Shown: one piece after another, positions 31,840-40,725 of the stretch
How the letters are laid out: every line of letters begins with the position of its first letter
Numbering within the stretch: position 1 is the stretch's first letter
From: Aliidiomarina soli
GTDB taxonomy: Bacteria > Pseudomonadota > Gammaproteobacteria > Enterobacterales > Alteromonadaceae
Length of the DNA stretch: 64,000 nt
Direction: 5' to 3'
NCBI RefSeq assembly: GCF_003986975.1
Contig: NZ_PIPO01000007.1
Location: forward strand, 1 to 64,000
The notes under the pieces: model-generated
Told to the model about the DNA's origin: nothing
What the model saw: the letters and a program-made list of their open reading frames with translations, nothing else
Databases searched by the model: none
Translations under genes and position numbers: made by a program

Positions 31840-32271
31840 ATGACAGGGGTTTTTGTGGTTGACGAGGTACTCGAGGAACGAAAACGGCGCATGGAATTGC
31901 TGTCTTTATGGATTAAGGTGCCGGCCTGGTGGATGATGCTCTCTGGACTTTTTGCTTTGGGTTTATACGCGAATGCAATTTATTATGATGACCTGACCGT
32001 TGTGGTTGTATTCGGCTGGTCTTATAAAGGAACCGCGCTGGCGCTCGAGCCGTTGCTGATAACATCCTTCTGGATTGCTCAGTCTATTAGTGCGTACGCT
32101 GTGGTTCGCGGACGCACGCTAGGGCGGCTGACCGGCCTTATTTTCGCTTACCTGTACCTGGCTATAAAGCTTGGCAGCGAATTTTTTACGCCTGGCTTCG
32201 ATATCGATATTTTCGATATCTTGCTGGCTATTTATATCTGTAAACTCCATAAACTAAAATCAGACTGGTAA
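31840..32271 (+). CDS. Membrane protein of unknown function
   Basis: The 143-residue protein has a charged N-terminus and three to four membrane helices: about 29-45 (WWMMLSGLFALGLYANA), 65-85, 92-110 and a shorter one near the end. It begins 22 bases after the RibD-type gene and may be co-transcribed with it. No family recognised. Confidence 0.72.
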   Translation: MTGVFVVDEVLEERKRRMELLSLWIKVPAWWMMLSGLFALGLYANAIYYDDLTVVVVFGWSYKGTALALEPLLITSFWIAQSISAYAVVRGRTLGRLTGLIFAYLYLAIKLGSEFFTPGFDIDIFDILLAIYICKLHKLKSDW

Positions 32272-32310
32272 CAGACCCGCTTTGCTCAACCAACAGTGGC
32301 CCCGCAGCCT

Positions 32311-33543
32311 CTACTCTGCTGTGCAATGCGCGAAGTAGGTGGTGGTCGCAGGCCAGTCGGAAAAGACGCCTTCGACGCCGACATCGTGCTTCAGTACGTC
32401 CAGTAACTGCAGCACCATCGATGGGTCCTCTGTGATCTCGCTGATGCTTTGGTAGTACCAGCCACCACCGTCATACAGCGTCCCGGAACGTTCCACTGTC
32501 CATGCAATTAATTTCAGCCCGGCGGCCTTGGCGTGCTGGGCATACAGCGACGGAACAATGTTCCCGTCCTCGCTCGTCACCAGCATCCATAGCGGTGGGC
32601 CCAGATACCGCACTCCTTTGTCATACAACTCCTGCATTGAAATCTGCCAGCTCTGCGGTTGCTGGGGGTCAAAGTCGGGCAGGGTATGGCGACCGTCGAG
32701 CCAAATTGCCTGCTCTGCAAACTGCGGCCAATTGGCTAACCAGTGCTCAATGTCCTCGAGATGAAATGACTGCAGGAAGACGCGCTGTGGTTCTATATCT
32801 GCTTCTATATAGGCCTCGACGACTGCATCGGCGAAATCTGCACGACTAAAATCGTTAAAGGGCATTGCTACTTCAGCAGCTTTCAGCTCAGGTGTCATGG
32901 CACGACCATATTCGTCTATCAGCGCTATGCTGGATGCATGGGACATTGGTTTTTCACACTGCCCATGGAGCTGGGTGCGCCATGCTGGACCGCCACGGAG
33001 ATAGTCTTGTGCTGTGGTCGCGGTGTCGTCAAAGCCTTCCATCACAGCACATAAGGATTCAATTTCAGCCAGCGTGAATTCGGATGTGCAGCACTGAGCT
33101 TGCGCGGCCTCGCCAGTTTGTGGGTCAAATGGGGTGAAGGGGACCCGGCAACGACTAGCCAACTCTGGACGCGCCAGAATATCGGTGGTGTGGTGGAGGT
33201 CACACTGGGAATGGCGGCACACGAGCTTTTTATCTTGGGTAAAGGTTACGTCGCATTCGACCACGCCGGCGCCCTGACGAATCGCTGCCAGATACGCGGC
33301 CTCGCTATGTTCGGGATAGAACAGGGACGCACCACGATGGGCAATAGAAAACGGTTGCGCTGCAATGGTGTTGAGGTCGCACGCCTGCAGCTTGGTCTTT
33401 AAAGGGCCCTGAGGCAGGCGGTCAGTTAAATACAGCGGACGTTCTCCAACCTGAATGTTGATGCTATCTGACTCATTCGCAGCCATGGCTGGTAACGATA
33501 AAAAAATCAGTAGCAGTAAGAGCAGCGTGCGAGTGGTTAGCAT
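32311..33543 (-). CDS. Secreted glycerophosphodiester phosphodiesterase
   Basis: The 410-residue protein has a signal peptide (LLLLLLIFLSLPAMA) and a GDPD domain: IAHRGASLFYPEHS with catalytic His 69, Arg 70 and Glu 78, then ECDVTFTQDKKLVCRHS with metal-binding Glu 96 and Asp 98, and the second His near residue 112. It resembles periplasmic GlpQ-type enzymes that release glycerol 3-phosphate and an alcohol from phospholipid head groups, but is about 50 residues longer. Cysteine pairs (CRVPF, CCTSE) suggest disulphides. ATG 33543 is preferred because TGAGGATC lies upstream. It diverges from the receptor gene at 33767 across a region with Pho-box-like sequences. Confidence 0.87.
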   Translation of the reverse strand: MLTTRTLLLLLLIFLSLPAMAANESDSINIQVGERPLYLTDRLPQGPLKTKLQACDLNTIAAQPFSIAHRGASLFYPEHSEAAYLAAIRQGAGVVECDVTFTQDKKLVCRHSQCDLHHTTDILARPELASRCRVPFTPFDPQTGEAAQAQCCTSEFTLAEIESLCAVMEGFDDTATTAQDYLRGGPAWRTQLHGQCEKPMSHASSIALIDEYGRAMTPELKAAEVAMPFNDFSRADFADAVVEAYIEADIEPQRVFLQSFHLEDIEHWLANWPQFAEQAIWLDGRHTLPDFDPQQPQSWQISMQELYDKGVRYLGPPLWMLVTSEDGNIVPSLYAQHAKAAGLKLIAWTVERSGTLYDGGGWYYQSISEITEDPSMVLQLLDVLKHDVGVEGVFSDWPATTTYFAHCTAE

Positions 33544-33601
33544 CAGAAAGATCCTCAGGGTCGGTGTCAGCACAGGACTAAAACCAGCTTAGCCTATGTT
33601 C

Positions 33602-33619
33602 TTTTAACTTTAATGACAT
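33602..33619 (-). promoter_or_regulatory. Weak Pho-box-like site for the phosphodiesterase gene
   Basis: On the minus strand this reads ATGTCATTAAAGTTAAAA. The first half matches the Pho-box repeat CTGTCAT at six of seven bases; the second half is poor. It lies about 60 bases upstream of the start at 33543. Confidence 0.35.
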
Positions 33620-33674
33620 TTATTCGGTGTTTGCTACATTTTCGTGAAAGTTGCGTAACTTTAGATTCATTTTT

Positions 33675-33692
33675 CTATCATAAAACTGCCGC
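33675..33692 (+). promoter_or_regulatory. Pho-box-like site upstream of the receptor gene
   Basis: CTATCATAAAACTGCCGC is close to the PhoB operator CTGTCATAAAACTGTCAC, with one mismatch in the first repeat and two in the second. A downstream -10-like TAAATT lies at 33703-33708, giving a 5' leader of about 50 bases for the gene at 33767. Confidence 0.55.
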
Positions 33693-33731
33693 TAATTAGT
33701 CCTAAATTAGGTCCGTATTACTCACATAGCT

Positions 33732-33749
33732 CTCTCATAACTTTCACAT
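33732..33749 (+). promoter_or_regulatory. Second Pho-box-like site upstream of the receptor gene
   Basis: CTCTCATAACTTTCACAT has the 7-4-7 tandem layout of a PhoB operator (CTGTCAT-N4-CTGTCAT). It lies only 17 bases before ATG 33767, which is close for an activator site; it could act with the 33675 site. Confidence 0.5.
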
Positions 33750-33766
33750 AATATGGACTTATAATA

Positions 33767-36121
33767 ATGATAGTTAAATCACTACCCTTTGCTTATACCA
33801 CGCTCAGTGCGTGCATTGCGGCACTGCTCTATGCACCGACTACCCAGGCTCAAACCGAGCCCGAAGCGACGGAAGAAATAGAGCGCATTATGGTAACAAC
33901 CCAGCGCAGGACTCAGGCGATACAGGATGTACCCGCAACTATCAGCGCCTACTCGGGGGAGCTGCTGGAGGAACTTGGGATTGTCGAACTGGATGTGTTG
34001 TCTGATATTACACCGGGCTTGGTTATTCAGGAGCAAAGTCCGAATAACCCGGGTTTTGTCATCCGCGGTATTACCTCAGATAGCGGTAGCGCGCAGGCTG
34101 CGCCACGGGTTTCTATTTTCTATAATGGGGTCGATATCTCCCGATCACGGGGGTCTTATTTCGAGCTGTTCGATATTGAACGGGTTGAAGTGGTTCGTGG
34201 ACCGCAGTCGACTCTGTTCGGTACGGCAGCAGCGGTGGGCGCACTGGCTGTTTCAACCAATAAGCCGCAGCAAGAGTTTGCCGCCAGCCTGCGTGCCTCC
34301 ACTGGTAACTACAACGCCCGTTCGACGGAAGGTTTCGTAACCGGGGGCAACTCCAGGCTGCAGGGGCGGCTGGCGTTGAGTTACCGTGAGCGTGACGGCT
34401 ATATTAACAACATTGCAGGTAGTGAAGCTTCGCAGAATCCCAATGGTATTCGCCAGGATGATATGAACGGTATTCAACGTCTCGGGGTGCGACCCTCGTT
34501 GCGCTGGTTGCCAACAGACGATGTGACTGTGGACCTGGTGTACACCTATGAGCGCAACGAAGATACGGGGACCTCATTTAAAAACGGGCTGTTTGCTCCA
34601 ACCGGTGGTGACACCAGCCCGTATTCGTTCGTCGAAATGTCAGGTAGTCCGCTGTCGGCAGAGGTTCTTGGGCGGGAAAAGCTGGGCCTGGATCGAACCT
34701 TGGACGACCTTAACCTGACAGTGAACTGGGAGCTGAATGACAGCTTAACCTTTACCTCGATCAGTGGCTTGCGCTCTTTCGATTCGCTGGAGGTGTTCGA
34801 TGCTGATGGTACCCAGGCCTGGTTCCTTGAATTTGCAGAAGACGCTGAGGGCGACCAGTTCAGTCAGGAGTTTCGTTTTACCCAAATGGGTGACCGCAGC
34901 ACCATGTTATTCGGGGTAAATTACTTCAGCGAAGATGGGTCACAGCGCGTGCCGTTCAGCACAGAAGAATCAATTTTCCTCAATTGCATGGGAATGCTCG
35001 GTTCAGGTTTACCGTGCGTAAATGAAGATGGCTCGGTCAACCTGCTGACGCCGCTGTTAACCGGGGGCGCTGCCGAGGTACTGCCGTATCAGGCTGAATA
35101 CACGAACTTTGGCGACAACAGTAGCTACTCGGCGTTCTTTGATATCGCCTACGATGTGTCTGAGACGCTGGAGCTGACTGCTGGCCTGCGTTACGTCGAT
35201 GAATCAAAGGAAAGCGGTTACAGCTCTGCGTTACCGGCCTCTGTTCTGGCCGGCATACCCTTGCTGCCAATCGCGAGCACCGACGGTGAGCGCTTTACTG
35301 CCAGTGCTTCTTACAATGACTGGCTCCCGCGCTTTAACGCCTTGTACCGGATTAACCCGCAAATGAACCTGTATGCCACTATCGGTAAAGGCCGCCGTGC
35401 CGAGGTGCTCAGTGTTAGTTCTGCGCAGTCGGAACAGGGCACGGTGGTGCCGGATGTAACCGAAGTAGCGGCGGAAATTATCTGGAACTATGAAGCTGGG
35501 GTGAAGGGGTTTCTATTTGACCGGGCGATGAACTATACCGCGTCCGTGTTTTATCAGGATTACTCAGATTTTCAGGTCACTTTGCAGGATGATGCCGGAA
35601 ATTTCTACACTGATAACGCTGGTGCGGCGCGCAATGTCGGCTTTGAAGCTGATCTACGTTATCGCCTGAGTGACCACACTCAGGTGTTTAGCAATATGGC
35701 TTACATAGATGCGCGCATTGACCGTAACAGCAGTAACGGTGATTTGGCGGGCAACCGGTTCCGCATGCAGCCGGAATGGACATTCAGTTCAGGTTTGTTC
35801 CATCAGCGTCCGTTGACCTCCACGCTCAACCTGACCAGCTCTTTGGTATACAGCTTCCGTTCTGATATCTATTTTGATCCGGATAATGAGCCAGTGATGG
35901 GCCTGGATATCGCAGAGGGCGCCGTCCAGCTGACTAACTTGCGGATTGGTATTGAACACCCGGAACAGCGTTGGTCGGTAAAACTCTATGCCAACAATCT
36001 GTTCGATAAGTCGTATCTGGTTGATGCCGGCAACACCGGCGGTTCATTTGGCAATCCAACCTTTATTGCAGGCTCTCCGCGTATGATAGGCATTGAGTTT
36101 CATAAGCAATTTGGCTTTTAA
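33767..36121 (+). CDS. TonB-dependent outer-membrane receptor, probably for a phosphorus source
   Basis: The 784-residue protein has a signal peptide (cut near TQAQ), a TonB box (IERIMVTTQRR, residues 37-47), a plug domain with VPATISAYSGELLEE and IERVEVVRGPQSTLFGTAAA near residue 140, and a 22-stranded barrel ending in the aromatic HKQFGF. It lies between a secreted phosphodiesterase and PhoD and has Pho-box-like sites upstream, so uptake of a phosphate ester or other phosphorus compound is inferred rather than of iron. The substrate is not visible in the sequence. It is followed by a bidirectional terminator. Confidence 0.87.
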   Translation: MIVKSLPFAYTTLSACIAALLYAPTTQAQTEPEATEEIERIMVTTQRRTQAIQDVPATISAYSGELLEELGIVELDVLSDITPGLVIQEQSPNNPGFVIRGITSDSGSAQAAPRVSIFYNGVDISRSRGSYFELFDIERVEVVRGPQSTLFGTAAAVGALAVSTNKPQQEFAASLRASTGNYNARSTEGFVTGGNSRLQGRLALSYRERDGYINNIAGSEASQNPNGIRQDDMNGIQRLGVRPSLRWLPTDDVTVDLVYTYERNEDTGTSFKNGLFAPTGGDTSPYSFVEMSGSPLSAEVLGREKLGLDRTLDDLNLTVNWELNDSLTFTSISGLRSFDSLEVFDADGTQAWFLEFAEDAEGDQFSQEFRFTQMGDRSTMLFGVNYFSEDGSQRVPFSTEESIFLNCMGMLGSGLPCVNEDGSVNLLTPLLTGGAAEVLPYQAEYTNFGDNSSYSAFFDIAYDVSETLELTAGLRYVDESKESGYSSALPASVLAGIPLLPIASTDGERFTASASYNDWLPRFNALYRINPQMNLYATIGKGRRAEVLSVSSAQSEQGTVVPDVTEVAAEIIWNYEAGVKGFLFDRAMNYTASVFYQDYSDFQVTLQDDAGNFYTDNAGAARNVGFEADLRYRLSDHTQVFSNMAYIDARIDRNSSNGDLAGNRFRMQPEWTFSSGLFHQRPLTSTLNLTSSLVYSFRSDIYFDPDNEPVMGLDIAEGAVQLTNLRIGIEHPEQRWSVKLYANNLFDKSYLVDAGNTGGSFGNPTFIAGSPRMIGIEFHKQFGF

Positions 36122-36137
36122 AAGTTCAGAGAGCAAT

Positions 36138-36171
36138 AAAAAAGGGGTTGCCTGAGGCAATCCCTTTTTTT
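36138..36171. terminator. Bidirectional terminator between receptor and phoD-like gene
   Basis: AAAAAAGGGGTTGCC and GGCAATCCCTTTTTTT form an inverted repeat around TGA (one G-T type mismatch). It has A-runs on one side and T-runs on the other, so it can end both the + strand receptor gene and the minus-strand phosphatase gene. Confidence 0.85.
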
Positions 36172-36188
36172 GTTTAGTCAGCGCTGCC

Positions 36189-37880
36189 TTAGCTACGATG
36201 AGTCAGTGCATGGCGACCTGCAACACTGTAGTCACGCTGGTGTACGCTATCGATGAAGACCCATTCTACGTCAATGGTATCAGGGCGGATATTCAGGGTC
36301 ATAAAGCCCCGCTGATGAAGGTTGCAGTACTGTAAGTCATCGATCAGGGTCTGCATCGCCGCTGCGGTTTGCGACGCATTTTGCTGATCAAGCTTGAGAT
36401 AATACTCCATACCGGGTGAGGAAACACTCGAGGTGGCAAACTCAACAGCAACCTGCTCACCTTGCTGGTTACGCAGTACATTGTGCCAGGCGTTGTGGGT
36501 GTCGCCAGCCAGCACAACCACAGGCTTGCCCGTAGCACTCCAGTCGCGATAAACCATTTCCCGCTCGACTGCATAGCCGTCCCAAGCATCGAGATTGTAG
36601 GGCATCACCTGCGAGATGCGTCTGCGTTCTTCATCGCTCAGGCTTTCGCCTGCCAGGGCACGCTGCTTGAGCGGCACCAAATCAGCTAGTAACTGCGGCA
36701 CCCGGGTGAGATCCTGGTTGGCCATCATCTCGGCGGGGAGCTGCATTCGGCTCATTAGTACTTGCTGACCGATAATTTGCCAGTGGGCCGGTGAGGCTTC
36801 AATTTGCTGGCGTAACCAGTCGCGTTGTTGGTGGCCGAGCAAGGCCCGGTATTCGGCCATTCGGGTTTGAAAGCCTGAGGCGTCAAAGTGACCGTTTTCA
36901 GCATCCATGAAATTGCGGTATTCAAGTTGCTGGGTTCGCTTAATAATCCGCGTATCAAGCATATGCAGACTAAACAGTTGGCCAAAGTCGAAGCTGCGAT
37001 ATATGCGTAATGACTGTTCACCTTCAGGTGGACGGATCGGCATCCATTCATAATAGGCCTGGATAGCCGCTGCTCGCCGGGCGAAGAAGTCACCTTCACT
37101 GGCATCGTGATTTTCGGCCCCTGCAATCCAGGTGTCATTGCTGATTTCATGGTCGTCCCATACCGCTATACAGGGAGCGGCAGCGTGCATTAATTGCAGG
37201 TCCTGGTCTTGACGGTAGAGTTGATAGCGCTTGCGATAGTCCTGCAAGGTAAAGAGTTCGCCGTTATTGTCTGCAGCCAGCGACCGACCCAGTTCCGCCG
37301 CCTGTTCTGTGGCGTAGCCACCGCTGCCGTACTCATAAATGTAATCGCCAAGATGCAGGGTAAGATCGATGTCGTCGTTTTTAACTGCTTCGCGGTAGGC
37401 ATGAAAATACCCGGCCGGGTAATTGGAACAGGAAAAGACGGCGAGCTTTAAGTGGTCGATACCGCGCTTCGCCAGGGTGCGGGTTTTACCGCTTGCCGAG
37501 TAACCGTTTTGCCCTTTAAACCGATAGAAATAGACCTGGTTCTCAGCTAATTCTTGAACGTCAATTTTTACTGTGTAGTCACGGTGGGGGAAGGTTGTCG
37601 CTTTGCCGCTACGGACAATCTGGCGGAAATCCTGATCGGTCGCAATGTCCCATTCAATTGTTACGCTGGAGGTTTCCGCTTTGGGTGTTGCCCGCGTCCA
37701 TAGCATCACCCGGTCGCAGCCCGGATCGCCGCTGGCAATGCCGCAATCAAAATCGACGTCGGTGACGGGGACGTTCACGGACGCGCTATCGGCCCTGGCT
37801 CTGGAGACCAGAATAGGTGTCGAGAGTGCTAGCGACAATGCGCCGGATAATTTTAAAAAATGACGTCTTGAAATGCTCAT
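36189..37880 (-). CDS. phoD: PhoD-family alkaline phosphatase/phosphodiesterase
   Basis: The 563-residue protein has a twin-arginine signal (MSISRRHFLKLSGALSLAL; SRRHFLK) and PhoD family blocks: DFDCGIASGDPGCDRVMLWT near residue 42, HLGDYIYEYGSGGY near residue 175 with metal ligands, WDDHEISNDTW near residue 242 and VVLAGDTHNAWHN near residue 455. PhoD enzymes are Tat-exported, Ca/Fe-dependent phosphatases that release phosphate from mono- and diesters. A near-consensus Pho box lies upstream. The extracytoplasmic location fits scavenging with the neighbouring phosphodiesterase and receptor. Confidence 0.92.
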   Translation of the reverse strand: MSISRRHFLKLSGALSLALSTPILVSRARADSASVNVPVTDVDFDCGIASGDPGCDRVMLWTRATPKAETSSVTIEWDIATDQDFRQIVRSGKATTFPHRDYTVKIDVQELAENQVYFYRFKGQNGYSASGKTRTLAKRGIDHLKLAVFSCSNYPAGYFHAYREAVKNDDIDLTLHLGDYIYEYGSGGYATEQAAELGRSLAADNNGELFTLQDYRKRYQLYRQDQDLQLMHAAAPCIAVWDDHEISNDTWIAGAENHDASEGDFFARRAAAIQAYYEWMPIRPPEGEQSLRIYRSFDFGQLFSLHMLDTRIIKRTQQLEYRNFMDAENGHFDASGFQTRMAEYRALLGHQQRDWLRQQIEASPAHWQIIGQQVLMSRMQLPAEMMANQDLTRVPQLLADLVPLKQRALAGESLSDEERRRISQVMPYNLDAWDGYAVEREMVYRDWSATGKPVVVLAGDTHNAWHNVLRNQQGEQVAVEFATSSVSSPGMEYYLKLDQQNASQTAAAMQTLIDDLQYCNLHQRGFMTLNIRPDTIDVEWVFIDSVHQRDYSVAGRHALTHRS

Positions 37881-37911
37881 AACCTGCTCCTTATTGTGTT
37901 TTGGACAGGCT

Positions 37912-37929
37912 AGAACAGGACTATGACAG
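37912..37929 (-). promoter_or_regulatory. Pho box upstream of phoD
   Basis: The minus strand reads CTGTCATAGTCCTGTTCT: the first repeat is perfect, the second is CTGTTCT, at the correct 11-base period, and a third partial CTGTCCA follows. It lies about 32-49 bases upstream of the start at 37880. Confidence 0.68.
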
Positions 37930-37969
37930 TTTTAGGCGCTTGGATGAGTAGGGGGCGAAATGTGATGAA

Positions 37970-37997
37970 CTGAGGTGAGCACGGGGGCTCACCTCAG
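37970..37997 (-). terminator. Hairpin after the siderophore-receptor gene
   Basis: CTGAGGTGAGC (37970-37980) pairs perfectly with GCTCACCTCAG (37987-37997). It lies just past the stop of the minus-strand receptor gene at 38008. The T tail is weak (TTCATC on the minus strand), so termination is probable but not certain. Confidence 0.5.
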
Positions 37998-38007
37998 ACA
38001 TGGAGGG

Positions 38008-40185
38008 CTAAAAGCTATAGCGGAAGTTTGCCATCACGGTGCGTTGTTGACCGTAGAAACAGTCGCCGCGAGCCAGACACGAACTGAGTACGGTTTTATC
38101 GGTCAGGTTGTCGATGTCCAGACTAAGGCTGTAGTTAGCCCATTCGTAACCAATCATAAAATCAAACAACGTATAGCCGGGGGTTTCTAACGGGTCATTT
38201 ACCACGGTGCCATCCTGTTCCAGATACGCACTGCCGTCCATAGTATTGCCGACATAGCGCGCGCCGCCACCGATTTTGAAACCGTTCCAGTGCTGTGGCC
38301 GGTAGGTCGCCCAAATTGAGGCTTGCTGATCCGGTGTTGCAACCAGGGTAGCGCCTTGCTCCGTCGGGTTGTTACTTTTACTTACCACTGCATCGGTGTA
38401 GGCGTAACTGGCGTAAACATCTAATGAATCCCAGGCCAACTGGGCTTCAAGCTCGATACCTTCAATTTCAACTTCACCGGTCTGAACCTGGCCGTTGGGG
38501 TTGACAACCGTCGGGTCGGCAGCCTGTTCAGCGCTGAGTTGAGTGGTGCGGTTTTGTTCGGTGATCTGATAGATTGATGCGGTTAGCAGGTGTTCTGTGC
38601 CCTGGGGCTGGAACTTGACTCCGGCTTCCCATTGTTGCCCTTCGCTGGGGACAAAGGGGTTGCCAAATGCATTGGTGCCCAACACCGGTGAAAAGGACTC
38701 GCTGTAACTTAAGTAGGGCGACACGCCGCCATCCATCAGGTACATGAAGCCAAGTCGACCGGTGGTGGCGTACTGGTCGGTAGCCGTTCCACCTTCCGGA
38801 TTGGTTGTGGCCCGATCGCGACGCATCGCCGCGGAAACCAGCCATTTGTCGTTAATACGCATATTATTTTGCGCATAGAGGCCCAACTGATACAGGGTGC
38901 TACCCGGATAATCGACAATATCAGCCTCGGTGGGCAGGCCTGTGGCCTCGCCATAGACCGGGTTGTAGAGATCAAGCGGGTTATTGGCACCATAGGCGTA
39001 GTCATTGTCGGTGTACGCGTCCTGGAAATCCACACCAAACACTAACTCATGCTCGACTGGTCCGGTATACAGCGATCCATGCAATTGAAAATCAGTGGTC
39101 CATGCCTGTGACTCTGCAAGCGCAAGATAGGAAACTCTGGATACGGTGCGGTTGTCGTCCTGAAACACAGGTGGCCAACCGTACATGGTGCGATAATCTG
39201 AATTGCTATCGCTGTAGCGGCTCGCCAAACGGACACGCCAGTCGAGGTTGATACGGTGGTCGATAATCGCCGTTAACGAGTTTTGCTCGGTGTCATAGGC
39301 ATCGAAGCCTGGCTCTGAGACAAAGGTTGAACTGTCTATCGGGCCAAATTCATTCGGCAGCAGGGTACCTTGCCAGGGGAAAAACTGGGTGCTGGAGCCT
39401 GATTCATTGCGCTGAATATTACCAATCAGGGTAATCTGAGTGTCGTCGCTGGCATGCCAGGTTAGTGACGGGTTCAGTAAAAGACTGTTGTCGGGGACAT
39501 AGTCAGTCTGAGTATCGCTGTCGCGGTACAAGCCAACAAAACGGCCAAGTAACGAGGCGTCATCATTCAGTGCCCCGGTAATGTCGCCAGCGACCTGAGT
39601 ACGTGAATAGTTACCAGCCTGAGCCCAGAACTGGCCCTCAGTTTCAGCCTTTGGCCGCTTGCTGACCAGGTTGATAATGCCGCCGGTTGAACCTTGCCCG
39701 TACAGCACCGAACTTGGTCCTTTGAGGATTTCGATTTGACCCAATGAGTACGGGTTCACCCGCACGTTGTTGTAGTAACCGAACAGTGACTTTAAGCCGT
39801 CCAGATACTGCACCGGTGCAACGCCGCGGATCTGCGCCCAGTCGCCGCGGGTGTCTACTCCATAGGGTCCATTATAGAGGCCAGCTACATAGCCGATAGC
39901 GTCCTGCACGGTAACGGCGCCTAAGTCTTCAATCCGGGCTTCAGTCAGCACCGACACCGACATGGGGGTTTCCGTAATCGGCGTATCTGACTTGGCTCCT
40001 GTGGCGCTGACATAGGAAATTAAGCCGCGGGCGCTGACGGTAATGACTTCAATGTCGTCCTCGTCGGCCTGGGTTTGCTCGTCCTGAGCTGGCTGGTGGT
40101 TCTGAGTATCAGCCTGGGCGTAAGAGCCGGAGCTGTATAAAGCGGCTAGAATACCAGCCGCGAGTAAGGTTTTTTGAAAGTTCAT
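38008..40185 (-). CDS. TonB-dependent siderophore receptor
   Basis: The 725-residue protein has a signal peptide (cut after SYA), a TonB box (DDIEVITVSARG), and a plug with TPMSVSVLTEARIEDLGAV, GVDTRGDWAQIRGVAP and ILKGPSSVLYGQGSTGGIIN near residue 160, the pattern of FhuA/FpvA-like ferrisiderophore receptors. The barrel ends in YSF with an aromatic last residue. A GDCFYG motif near the end (CLARGDCFYGQ) is common in such receptors. ATG 40185 is preferred because GAGGGG precedes it; the longer frame from 40200 reads through this binding site. A Fur-box-like sequence lies upstream. Confidence 0.9.
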   Translation of the reverse strand: MNFQKTLLAAGILAALYSSGSYAQADTQNHQPAQDEQTQADEDDIEVITVSARGLISYVSATGAKSDTPITETPMSVSVLTEARIEDLGAVTVQDAIGYVAGLYNGPYGVDTRGDWAQIRGVAPVQYLDGLKSLFGYYNNVRVNPYSLGQIEILKGPSSVLYGQGSTGGIINLVSKRPKAETEGQFWAQAGNYSRTQVAGDITGALNDDASLLGRFVGLYRDSDTQTDYVPDNSLLLNPSLTWHASDDTQITLIGNIQRNESGSSTQFFPWQGTLLPNEFGPIDSSTFVSEPGFDAYDTEQNSLTAIIDHRINLDWRVRLASRYSDSNSDYRTMYGWPPVFQDDNRTVSRVSYLALAESQAWTTDFQLHGSLYTGPVEHELVFGVDFQDAYTDNDYAYGANNPLDLYNPVYGEATGLPTEADIVDYPGSTLYQLGLYAQNNMRINDKWLVSAAMRRDRATTNPEGGTATDQYATTGRLGFMYLMDGGVSPYLSYSESFSPVLGTNAFGNPFVPSEGQQWEAGVKFQPQGTEHLLTASIYQITEQNRTTQLSAEQAADPTVVNPNGQVQTGEVEIEGIELEAQLAWDSLDVYASYAYTDAVVSKSNNPTEQGATLVATPDQQASIWATYRPQHWNGFKIGGGARYVGNTMDGSAYLEQDGTVVNDPLETPGYTLFDFMIGYEWANYSLSLDIDNLTDKTVLSSCLARGDCFYGQQRTVMANFRYSF

Positions 40186-40227
40186 CGGTCCCCTCAGCAC
40201 TGTGCTGTTTTAATTTGAGGGGATCGT

Positions 40228-40247
40228 AAATGATAACGATTCGTATT
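40228..40247 (-). promoter_or_regulatory. Fur-box-like site upstream of the receptor gene
   Basis: The sequence AAATGATAACGATTCGTATT resembles the Fur operator GATAATGATAATCATTATC. It is 43-62 bases before the start at 40185, in the promoter region. Confidence 0.65.
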
Positions 40248-40254
40248 TAAAGCT

Positions 40255-40725
40255 TTATTTTAACCAATCCGCCGGAAGCTCCCAGTTTCCCTGATACACA
40301 TCGCCATCCCAGGTTTGTAAAGTGACCCAAACTCGCTGTTCTGCGCTGAAAGTTTTCGGTGCGATAGCGTGCACATGCTGCAATAGTTCACTGCCATGAA
40401 GAATTCCAACGTCGTCTTGCTCAAGCTCCTGCAACGGAATAGCGCTGGTGCCGATGTTAACGTACCCCTGGCGAATATCGCGGACTTCCCCTTCGTTAAC
40501 GTAGGCGGAAAAGTCTTTCACCCAGTCGTCATGGTGAGCGTACGGAGGCTCATTATTCAGTGGCTGTATCGCGACTTTAAAAGGGCCTATGGTTTTCTCA
40601 TCCCACACCGGCGGAAACTCAGGCGGTTGCAGCGACTGGTACAGGAAATAAATAGGCAGGAGCAGAATCAGGCCACTGAATTTAAATTTATTACGGTTCC
40701 AGAATGTGTTTTTGCGACGTGCCAT
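40255..40725 (-). CDS. Membrane-anchored partner of the PepSY protein
   Basis: The 156-residue protein has one N-terminal membrane helix (about 15-31, FSGLILLLPIYFLYQSL) and an extracytoplasmic domain of about 115 residues with LQPPEFPPVWDEKTIGPFK and VWVTLQTWDGDVYQGNWELP. Small proteins of this kind accompany PepSY proteins in iron-uptake loci. Its ATG at 40725 overlaps the TAA of the upstream PepSY gene by four bases (ATGA), so the two are co-translated. Function unknown. Confidence 0.78.
   Translation of the reverse strand: MARRKNTFWNRNKFKFSGLILLLPIYFLYQSLQPPEFPPVWDEKTIGPFKVAIQPLNNEPPYAHHDDWVKDFSAYVNEGEVRDIRQGYVNIGTSAIPLQELEQDDVGILHGSELLQHVHAIAPKTFSAEQRVWVTLQTWDGDVYQGNWELPADWLK

Noticed and set aside
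33767-36121. Assigning the receptor at 33767 to iron uptake.
   Set aside because: No Fur-box-like sequence was seen upstream; Pho-box-like sites and phosphatase neighbours point to phosphorus.
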